Source: Wyeomyia smithii
Taxonomy: Eukaryota; Arthropoda; Insecta; Diptera; Culicidae
Assembly: GCF_029784165.1 (NCBI RefSeq)
Contig: NC_073695.1
Span: forward strand, 194,826,857-194,890,856
Length of the DNA: 64,000 nt
Reading direction: 5' to 3'
How positions within the stretch are numbered: position 1 is the stretch's first letter; each line of letters opens with the position of its first letter. The position numbers and the translations under genes are program-made. Positions 55,131 through 64,000 of the stretch are shown in pieces. The notes under the pieces were generated by a model. That model had not been told where the DNA came from, did not search any database, and was given only the letters and a program-made list of their open reading frames with translations.

Positions 55131-57975
55131 GCTGGGTTAGAAATATGGCCGGCTAGGTGTTGTAAGGCTGGAGGGTAAGCCCTGTAAGTGCTTGGCGAAC
55201 AGAGGCAAATTGAAATGTTACGCTGTCAGAGATAGATTTCATAAAGAAGTCAAATGCAGTTGACCATCTGAATATACGTTTGTTCGTAATATTGTTGATC
55301 GTCTGTCACTAAAAATTGAAACGCTGACAAAATGCAAAGTACCACAAAGTTTAAAGAAACAAAAAATTATAATAAGAATTTAAATTGTTTGATTGATTGA
55401 AATCTCAGCAACTTGATAGTTTTTGGTATCAACGTGTTTCTGTGCAGATTTAAATTTAATTTATTCAACATGCATAAAAAAATATAATTCAGTTACTGCA
55501 GTTTCCGTCATCACTCGCGTGGATCCATGCAACCATATCGATCGACACATCACCATCTTTGATTCAATATGCAAATATCCAAATAATAGACTCGGTGGTG
55601 ATTTTGCAAATATTCGAATACACAAAGAACCACGATTGCTAATTATATCCGCACATCCATCCGACAGTGACTGATCAGAATATTGTGGCCTGTGCAATGC
55701 ACACAAAAATGGTCAGATGACCACCGTTCGAACCGTTATATCATAGATAATTTCAAACCACTTGAGTTAACGCATATCGCACGGACTCGATGCAAAGAGT
55801 CAGTCACCCAAATGTAGAACACAGCTGATGATCGGCCGACTGACCGCGTCACAACTCAGCAGCAGGACTGACAGTTAGCTCAGAACAAGAGTGTTGATTG
55901 GAAGCTGCCTGCGGTACCGAAGTGAAGATGTGAACGCGCAATTAGTTCACCACTTGGCACATGTCAAAACTGTCGATGTCAAGTTTCGGAATGGGAAAAC
56001 GAAATTAAATCGATAGACGGTTTAAAACTCCTTTGTGTGGTCTGCTCTAGGTCACTAGGTGTCATATCTCAGTATTGATACTAAACATGATAGGGAGAAG
56101 GACTTCCTGCTGCGCTGGCGTGTCGAATCTGATCGTAACACACTAGCGTCAACTGTGTCTTCCTCGTTTGCTGTTTACATACGATGCGACAATCCGGTAT
56201 ATACAATAACCAGACAGACCATAGACCGTTCCTCAGCGAAACATCGGAATGTTGCTGAGACGTGCAACAACTTTATTTATGTCTCTGATTGAAACCATAA
56301 CTCTTTCCGTTCATGGCGCCCGGAGCTGATAGGACGTCATCAGACACTAACGCAAATGTTTCCTGAAAGTTTACAGAAACAGCGACAGTTTTTGTTCGGA
56401 GGTTATTTTACCTAGAATTGGATTTGTTTGCATTATTAACAATCATATTGTTATGACAGTATAAGTTGTTTTGGCATTAGAGAAAAATATTCTGGCGATA
56501 GTTTCTTAGCTTCGGTTTTTTTCTTTAATTTCCTTTACTGTGAATTTTTTTTATCAGGAAGATTTTTTTTGCAGAGGATATCGGTTACTGTTTCAGATGT
56601 TCAACGGATATGCCAGACTTTGGACGCTATTGAGCACCGGAAACAGGTTTCAAAAATATAATTATTTTGGAGAAAATACCTGTACCTAGTCATGACTTAA
56701 GACTTCTCACATCACGATAAAGCTCGTATTTTTCAAAGTGCCTTCATGATTGCAATCAATGACAAATGGATGAATTGCATCCTGAAGCACGAAATGGGAG
56801 CGAAGCATCTCTTCAACGCACAAAAACGCATCTATCAACCTTCCGGCCCACCGTCATTCGTCCGGCGAACAAAAAATGTGTGTCCGTAATGGTGATGGTC
56901 GCTCGTTTTCGAGATACTCGGTAGGAATAGCCTACAGAGAAAAAGTAAAGGTGATTAAAATCGCCATCATCCTAGACAATTAACCCACCTAAATTATATC
57001 CAAGAGTATCTTGGGTTAGTGCACATGATGTGATCCTGGAGATTGCGGCACTAAGCCTAAGTTAAGAAGTTATGTCAAGCTCGGCTACCTTGAAGCGTGT
57101 GGTTAGAGTAAATCATCTCAACTTCATGTTTTCAACCCAGATAAAAAGCAAATTGTACACAGGTTACGTTTCCAACAGCGTGACCACTTTAAAAGAAAAG
57201 ATACTGCGATTTATCAAAAATTAGAACGCTTGTATATCTGTACTGGAGAGGTTCGTAAAGAATAGCTAAGTAGCAGAGCAATGCTTTTTGTTAACTATAA
57301 GTTTGGCAGAGCTCGCAAGCACTGGTTGAGCCAGCCGATAATCAATACTAGGAGGGAAACTTTTGTTGTGCCAAGTAGAAAGGTACCTGTAGAACATTCA
57401 GTTCTACAGTTCAGTAACGAAGAAGAAGGTACATGCGGAGCGTCCAAATCCGTCATCACCATCTGCTCAATGCAACATGGCCAGTTTGATTGGTAATGGA
57501 TCCTCCGATCCAACTACAGGTGGGTCCCATACCCAACGAGCATCTTTCGCTGCATTTAGGTGAATCCTTATCGCTCTGAAGGAGCCTCCAGCATTCTTAG
57601 CAAAAGTTTCAACAAACAGCAACCAAGGAACCAAGTCCTCACGGATCCAAAAGGCATGTTTACTTACTCCAAAACTCTGCCTCTAATTCTGTTGAATAGC
57701 ATAATTAAATACACTCTAATTGCAGAATTTTTTCAACGTGACGTTTTTGACACTATTGCGTGAATTCCGATGATCAACGGGAAGGAGGACATGGTCATCA
57801 CATCTACTTACTTTCTAGGATAACATTCCGCCTCCTGGAGTCTACGCACTGGTGTGGTAAAGCGAACATCGGATGCAGTGCGAACGCTCACCACACAATT
57901 TGGGGCAGCTCGGATGCAAACAATAGGCGTTAGTGCCTTCTTGAATATCCTAAATATTCTAACTTTATATATACA
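55131..57975. other. unique DNA, no gene recognised
   Basis: Many short frames are present on both strands (for example 55423-55674, 56059-56292, 57281-57496, 57560-57763). None has a motif or splice context that I can support, and no repeat termini were found. Confidence 0.35.
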
Positions 57976-58980
57976 ATAACCCTTCTTAATTCCGCATATG
58001 AAATTATCTGCCGCATTCTGTTTAATAGACCGTCATAGAAAACCTTTGTGCGGGTTTTGAGCGGACGACTAACAATGGACCAGATATTCACTTTCTCTGA
58101 CAAGTATCGAGAACACAACTCGTAGACACGTCATCTGTGCTTAGACTTCCAGACGGTGTAAGACTCAGTGAAATGCAACGAGTTGTGACAGATTAGGCTG
58201 GAACATGATTTCCCAACAAACTGTTTGAGCTGTGTAGACGGATTTACATCAAGCGTCAAGACAGCGGGTAAAATGTCGGACGCGCTTGTGACGTTGGATG
58301 GTTTGAAGCAAGAAGATGGAATCTCGAACTTGCTGTTCAACATTGCTTTGGAAGGTGCTGTATGAAAGGTTGGTGTGCAGAGGAGCGGCACCATCATCAC
58401 GATGTCTCATATGCTTCTAGGCTTTGGGTTCATCATCGTCGTCAATCATAGAGCTGTTGAGGAGGCTTTTGCGGCTCTCAGAAGGAAAGCTGCGAAAATT
58501 GGGTTTACCATAAATACTACGATCAGCGAACAAAGTTTATTACGGATTGCGTAGTCAGCTTTGGAGCCTGCAGATCCGCACAGAACTCGCACTATATAGG
58601 ATGCTGACCCCCTGCCCTCCTTCCCCGGTGGCGCTCTACGGGCATAAATTGCGGATGTGAAAGAACACCGATCGACGAGCGTTTGCGAATTTCAAGCGTA
58701 GAATCGTGCGATCAATATTCGTCTGCAAGAAAGAAAAATGGAGTGTGGTGCAGGGCCATGAATCACGAGCTGTACGAAGTATGTAAACACGTTGATATTG
58801 TCAAGCTGGTGGAACACGGCAGGTCACTGTGGGCTGGCCACGTAGCAAGAATGGCGGATGAGCGACCGGTAGAAATATTACTCAGCAGAGACCTAGAGAT
58901 AGGCCGATGACTTCGGGGCAACTGGGATGAATACAAAGCGTCGGTTACTAAGTACAACACTGAGCTATACAAGGCTTAAA
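57976..58980 (+). pseudogene. RTE reverse transcriptase remnant, copy 3
   Basis: Starting at LLNSAYEI-like sequence, the RT can be followed through broken frames: TTNNGPDIH at the motif before A, a LDFQTV in place of IDFKAAYD, LDGLKQEDGISNLLFNIALE (motif B), and SHMLLGFGFIIVVNHRAVEE, in which the catalytic FADD is replaced by FGFI. The C-terminal region KKNGVWCRAMNHELYEVCKH and SLWAGHVARMADERP matches that of copy 2. It is a close relative of copy 2 and fully inactive. The endonuclease is absent. Confidence 0.8.
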
Positions 58981-59399
58981 CAACTTGTAGAATCGACAGT
59001 AGGACTGTAAAAAAGAAGACGGCAGTCTTACCGCCACACCCAGTGAATCACTCCAGATCTCCATGGACACACACTTCTTTAGGTTATCAAATACAAACGA
59101 ACAGAGTCCGGGGATAAGGAGGATGGCGCTCAATGACTCGATTTTTCACTTTTGGAGGTTGTTCACGGAAGCTTTAATCACTTGGGTGTTAAGTTCTTTC
59201 GAACCTTTGAAATCTCCAGAACCTTCTATTTTTTCCATCTTACAAAAATCTGGGGTTATGATACACAAACTGAAACACCTTTTCCGTCCAAGGTTCACTC
59301 TGCGTTAAAGCTCAGATAGCTGGCGGAAAGATAAGGTGATTTTCATACAGGAGGTGGAAAAAATACAATATTTTCGAACTTTCGGGCCTATATCCTCAC
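58981..59399. other. stretch between two retrotransposon remnants
   Basis: It may include the 3' untranslated part of RTE copy 3 (to about 59100). Otherwise nothing is recognised. Confidence 0.35.
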
Positions 59400-60580
59400 A
59401 TCTATACATCTGAAGTTAATGGAGAAAATTGCAGATAGCTACATACGCATAAGTTTTTCAAGAACACACCGTTAAATAAAGATCAGCATGCTTACCGACC
59501 AGGTAAATCGACGAAAACTGCTTTTCATGGCATAGTGACCCACTTTGAAAAGTCGCTGAAGCATCAAGAGACGGCGCTATGCGATATTGTAGGCACATTC
59601 AATAACACATCCTATTCCTCAAGCAATACAGCTCTCCTAAATAGAAGGTTCGACAACATCACAATAAACTAAATTCTCAGCATTTATTCTCTCCTGCAGA
59701 GAAATCACAGCTTCTTTGATAGATGCTTCGTTCACGGTTTTAGCGACAGAAGGCTGCTCGCAGTGGAGAGATCTCTCCTCTTTGCTTTAGTCGGTGCACT
59801 ATATGGCAAGCTAACCCAAATTGGTTTTAAAATCGTTAGCTTTGCAGATGATATAGTCCTCAAAACTCGTAAAAAATGTGACGTAACACTGTCGAACTGC
59901 CTTCAGACGGTACTCGACGCTACCCTGAGTTGGTGCACTCAGGAGGGACTGAACATAAGTCCTGCCAAACCAGTTATTGTACCCTTCACCAAAAGGAAAG
60001 AAACCTCATTTGCTGGATGGGTTTTCAATGAACTTCTGCGAAGTAATCAAATACCTGAATGTTATTCTACAAGGTAAGCTGAATTGGACGGCGATTTAGG
60101 CCTGCAGCACTTTGTTCGGTGAAACCTGGGTATTGAAACCACATTTGGCTCTTTGATTCGCTCGTTAAAAAATCACCTACACCTCGCTTGTGTAATCTAA
60201 GGTAACTTTGTGAGTCATGCCTTATCTACTGCCTCTACATTTTCGTGTGAGAAAAAAAGTGGAGCTGGGTGTACTCAGGTTTCAACGTTCTAAAGCAATA
60301 TTGGAAGGCGATCAGGTTGGTTATCTTCGCATTCAAAGGAAGTTTAAACTTACACCTTTATTCACCACAGTACATGGAGTTTCAGAATAGTTTCGACGTT
60401 GGTGATCGAAACTAATTGCCAATAGTCCTACATTTTCACAAGGCATCATCTGTTTTTACACAGAAGGTTCAAAAATAGGATTTAAAGCTGGCTCCGGAGC
60501 TTACCTGGTGTAAACTGTTTCGGTGCTTAAAGGCTGGAACTCGCAAAAGTTGGTCAATTTCAAATTGGAGTACATCTGTT
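59400..60580 (+). pseudogene. non-LTR retrotransposon RT and RNase H remnant
   Basis: Broken frames read LKLMEKIADSYIR, NKDQHAYRPGKSTKTAFHGI, HQETALCDIVGTFNNTSY (motif A region degraded), then from 59763 KIVSFADDIV (motif C), LSWCTQEGLNISPAKPVIVP and FTKRKE. Further on, a frame reads FYTEGSKIGFKAGSGAYLV near 60455-60510, which resembles the start of RNase H (usually TDGSK; here the Asp is Glu). RT followed by RNase H places it among RNase H-bearing LINEs (LOA, I or R1-like groups). I cannot decide which. Stops and deletions make it inactive. Confidence 0.65.
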
Positions 60581-60681
60581 AAAAATGCATTAAAACCCCT
60601 GAAAAGCTGCATTTGGAAGTTGAGTACATATACACTAGATGCTGTGGTTGAGTTTTCACCGTTTGCTCACCAGATCTCAAA

Positions 60682-61807
60682 ATGGCGTCCATGCAAGAGG
60701 AACAGCGTGTTGAAATTTTGCTCGCGCAGTTGGTAAAATTGCTGGATGTCGCGAAATCGACCGTTTTCAAAGTGTTCGGCCAGCATTTGTCGACCACCAG
60801 GAAGCCCAGAGCCGGATTTACGATTGTGGGGATCCGAGGCTTAGTTTTAAGTGGGGGCTTCAAAATAAAACAAAACCGTTTATTTCAGCGTGCGAGTACG
60901 TGATTTGGACCAGAGGTGCCAGATATTTTTGAAAGATGTCTCCAACTGCTCGAAAACCGGAAATTTTTTCTGAAAAAAAACCTGCCGCAATTTGAAAAAA
61001 TTGCGATCTACAGGCAAAAATTTGCACACAATTCGAGAAGGACTGCGCAAATATAAGGCGACCCTGACAATAATCGACGGAAACAAGAAGAAAACTACAC
61101 ACATCTGCAGGTCACTAAAATCTGTACACGGATTCTAAAAATCTGCATTTTGCAAAGCACATCTGGTATCCCTGTTTCGAACAAGTAAGCAACAGCAATG
61201 CATTAAAAAAACTTGTGGGCTATTTTCTTTCACTGTTTTACCTCCCATACGCGCTGGTTCAAATAGTGTGTTAATGTGTGTCATTCCAAGTCATTACAAG
61301 AGAGTCCAAGAGGAACTCTTATGGATGAAGTTGTGATATTGACGCTCGCGAAAAAATAACACTGAGGAAAGTTTCAGATTGAAAAGGTCTGTTCAATTAT
61401 TCTGGCTGCAAATCATACTATTGATTGAATCTCATTTTTGATAGAGAAATAAACTTTTTCTCGATTTGTGGGGGCCCCGAAAATGTGGCGCCCGGGCCTC
61501 CCCTTAAGTCCGGCATTGATGAAGCCTCTTCATCCGAGACGTCGTTGGCAAGCTCAATGTTTCCCATACTACTGTGCCTGGTTGTCGGCGTTTAAGGAAG
61601 AGAAGGGGGCGAACCGAGATTACACGTCGGCAAAGCAGCGGTCTTGAAACCTGTTATACGAATCTGCTCACACAGTTCGACTGTGTCGTCATGGACGACA
61701 AAACTAACGTTAAGGCGGATTGCAGCAGGAAAGGGGAAGGTGGCAGAAATGTTCAAAACAAGCGTTTGGCGGCAAAAAAGGTCGATTTGACCACTGAGCA
61801 GAAATAA
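60682..61807 (+). pseudogene. mariner transposase, split by hAT copy 2
   Basis: ATG at 60682 opens MASMQEEQRVEILLAQLVKL, DVAKSTVFKVFGQHL (helix-turn-helix) and runs into the hAT element at 60807. Beyond it, one frame reads LNVSHTTVPGCRRLRKRRG and LLTQFDCVVMDDKTNVKADC, where MDD carries the first catalytic aspartate. The copy then degrades to KKVDLTTEQK and ends near 61807. The motifs fit the ITmD37E-like group, as for the other mariner remnants in the window. The C-terminal catalytic residues are missing. Confidence 0.7.
60807..61518. mobile_element. hAT non-autonomous element, copy 2
   Basis: The ends are CAGAGCCGGATTTACG and AAGTCCGGCATTG. The flanks AGGAAGCC (60799-60806) and ATGAAGCC (61519-61526) form an 8-bp duplication with one change. 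It matches copy 1 (18866-20344) through GCGATCYACAGGCAAAAATT and GTGTGTTAATGTGTGTCATT but lacks both insertions found there. At 712 bp it shows the ancestral length. Confidence 0.85.
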
Positions 61808-61875
61808 TAAAAGTTGTTAAGCAGTTCGGATTTGACAAAAGGATAACCGAACCTTTTTTCCTTCATATGTATGTA

Positions 61876-63690
61876 CTAGCAGACCCGGCAAACTTCGTCC
61901 CGCCTATTTTAGTATTTGATTTAATAGTTTTAAACATTTAAAATTAATTGATTCCTTGCGATTTGTTTATCCTCGATTTTGTTTGTTTACATCCTCGACT
62001 TTTGGCTTTTGTACATCACCTCTATTCCGGAAATATATTGGGTGCATTTCAGTTATTTTAGTTGTTTTCCAGAAACTGAACTTCGAATTCAAAATGGTGT
62101 CGAGGGTCAATGCTTGGCTTCTTTACATTATTTCGATTACGTACATATCCATATGTAGTAGTATTCGGTTATTTTCGGCTGTTTCCCAGAAATTGCCATT
62201 TTACAATTCATACTGGTGTCTGAGGTCAATTTTTAGCTCCTTGCATCATCCGGGTATACTCATATTGGGTGGTATTTGGTCACTTCAGGCTATTTTTCAA
62301 AAACCGTATGTCGCAATCTTGGATTGTTAAATGGCATTTTGAGACAATTTCTGGCCCCTGAGCGTCATTCAGGTTTAAGAAACACCCATATTGGGTGTTA
62401 TTTGGTTATTTTCGGTTGTTTTTCAGAAACCGGATGTCACCATCTTCGAATTCAAAATGGTGTCTGTGGTCGATTCTAGCTCCTGTGAATCATTCTGGTT
62501 CCGAAGATACTCGTATTGTATGGAAATCGGCCATTTTGGGTGGTATTTGGTCATTTGCCGCTGTTCTTCGGAAACCGAAAGTCGCCATCTTGGATTTTGA
62601 AATGGCATTTGGGAACAATTTCTGGCCTCCGTGCGTCAATCTGGTTAAAGAAACGCTAATATTGGGTGGTATTTGGTCATTTTCGGCTGTTTTCCAGGCA
62701 CCGGAAGTCGCCATCTTACAATTCAAAATGTTGTCTGAGGTCGATTTGTGACTTCAGTGCATCATAACAACTCCGGAAATTCGCATGTTGGGTGGTTTTT
62801 GGTCATTTGCCGTTGTTTTTCTGAAACCGTAAGTCGCCATCTTGGATTTCGAAATAGTATTTGGAGACATGCTAGAAGAAGGAAGGGTGTCGAAACATTA
62901 TGGACATGTTTGTTACACCTAAAAACATTCACTTGCCAAATTTGGTTATATTTGCTTGATTGGTTCTCGAGCTGTGCGAAATTTGAGTTTCATTTGTATA
63001 GGACCCCTCCCTTATAGAAGACAGAGGGGTGTTTAACCATTATGGATATATTTGTTACCCCTAAAAACATTCACCTGCCAAATTTGGTTCCATTTAGTTG
63101 GTTAGTTCTTGAGATAAGCAGAAATTTGTGTTTCATTTGTTTGGAACCCCTCCCTCACAGAAGAGGAAGGGGAGTCGAACCATTATAGACATATTTGTTA
63201 CCTCTAAAAACATCCACATACCAAATTTGGTTGTATGTGGTTGATTGGTTCTCGAGCTGTGCGAAATTTGTGTTTCATTTGAATGGGACCCTTCCCTTGT
63301 AGAAGAGGGAGGGGTGTCAAACCATAATGGATATATTTATTACCCCTAAAAACATCCACATACCAAATTTGGTTCTATTTACTTGGTTAGCTCTCGAGAT
63401 GTGCAGAAATTTGTGTCTCATTTGTATGGAACCCCTCTCTTCCAGAAGAGAGAGGGGTGTCGAACCAACATGGACATGTTTGTTACTCCTAAAAACATCC
63501 ACATGCCAAATTTGGTTCTGATTTCTTGGTTAGTTTTTGAGATATGCAGAAATTTGTGTTGCATTTGTATGAGGGCCCTCCCTTCCAGAAGAGGGATATC
63601 TTTCTCGGTCCCTAAAACCCATACACACAAATTTTCACTATATGGATCAGACAGACAGACAGACCGGACTACATTTTTGCCTTTCTCTCA
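61876..63690 (+). repeat. minisatellite-rich repeat (P family), copy 2
   Basis: It starts CAGACCCGGCAAACTTCGTC. A first array (62030-62830) has units of about 125-140 bp with ATTGGGTGGTATTTGGTCAT. A second array (62880-63600) has units of about 140 bp with GAGGGGTGTCGAACCATTAT (near 62885, 63025, 63170, 63310, 63450). It ends with CAGACAGACAGACCGGACTA near 63660. It is the better preserved of the two copies. Short frames on both strands here are by-products of the repeat. Confidence 0.7.
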
Positions 63691-64000
63691 GAAAGGTATA
63701 GCAATCATTTGCAAAACCGAAAGTATAAATGTGCTCCAAAGGGCCGAATGGCATATATCACTCGACTCAGCTCGACGAGCTGAGCATTTTCTGTATGTGT
63801 GTGTATGTGCAGATTTTTATTCTCACTCATTGGCTGCACCTATTTTCATGAAATTAATTGCAAATGAAAGGTCTCGTTGTCCCATAAGACCCAATTAAAT
63901 TTCATTGTAATCGGATTTTTAGTTTAGAGGTTATGGTTCAAAATGTAAAAATCATGAAACATCATTATCTCGAAAACTACACAACCGATTTGAACAAAAT
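63680..64000 (+). repeat. repeat shared with 22860-23040, runs off the window
   Basis: CTCAGAAAGGTATAGCAATC opens the segment. From 63850 the sequence is nearly identical to 22886-23030 (ATTGCAAATGAAAGGTCTC, CATTATCTCGAAAACTACAC). It belongs to the TTAATCCACCTAGC-ended repeat and is cut by the window edge. Confidence 0.7.

Noticed and set aside
62880..63600. CRISPR-like regular repeats
   Set aside because: Units of about 140 bp are contiguous, without unique spacers; this is a eukaryotic minisatellite.

Overview
The window looks like a repeat-dense, AT-rich intergenic or intronic stretch of an insect nuclear genome, most probably a culicine (Aedes-type) mosquito. The grounds are a Juan-like Jockey-clade retrotransposon, several RTE-type non-LTR copies, tRNA-derived SINEs with short 3' tails, mariner remnants of the mosquito ITmD37E kind, and many small inverted-repeat elements nested in one another. 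Species assignment is inference. I see no rRNA or functional tRNA gene, no CRISPR array and no bacterial-style operon. Nearly all long open frames belong to transposable elements or to low-complexity DNA.

Layout. 1-7.7 kb: a TA-flanked inverted-repeat element, then a 3.8-kb heptamer satellite (CTTTTAA changing to CTTTTTA), then unique DNA with a convincing small host exon on the minus strand (6694-6796). 7.7-15.4 kb: a PIF/Harbinger-like element, a monomer of a promoter-bearing repeat (called the H family here) and two dead mariners. 15.4-20.6 kb: one RTE retrotransposon split by a CACTG-ended element and by a hAT element that itself carries two nested inverted-repeat elements. 20.6-26.1 kb: diverged tandem repeats and a minisatellite-rich repeat, with a SINE and a decayed H copy. 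28.7-32.4 kb: a 5'-truncated Juan-like element with an 814-codon ORF2 and a 10-bp target duplication. 33.1-34.2 kb: a piggyBac relic. 34.3 kb: a candidate first coding exon (minus). 35.3 kb: a complete SINE. 36.1-41.9 kb: a multimeric H copy split by an I-type retrotransposon. 41.5-49.5 kb: a recent tandem duplication of about 4.07 kb whose units each hold a Transib-like foldback element and a PIF-like MITE. 49.3-64 kb: RTE, mariner, RNase H-type non-LTR and hAT remnants, ending in a second copy of the minisatellite-rich repeat.

How it fits together. The genes here do not form a pathway. They form a layered insertion record whose order can be read from who interrupts whom: RTE first, then hAT, then the MITE inside hAT. 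The most notable items are a 980-bp foldback whose ends start with CACAGTG and have nonamer-like ACAAAA tracts about 22-23 bp inside, flanked by CGTCG; the H family, which combines CCAAT, TATA and a histone-like 3' hairpin in tandem units; and two host-like exons on the minus strand that may belong to a gene with very large introns. All calls rest on reading the sequence. No database search was possible.
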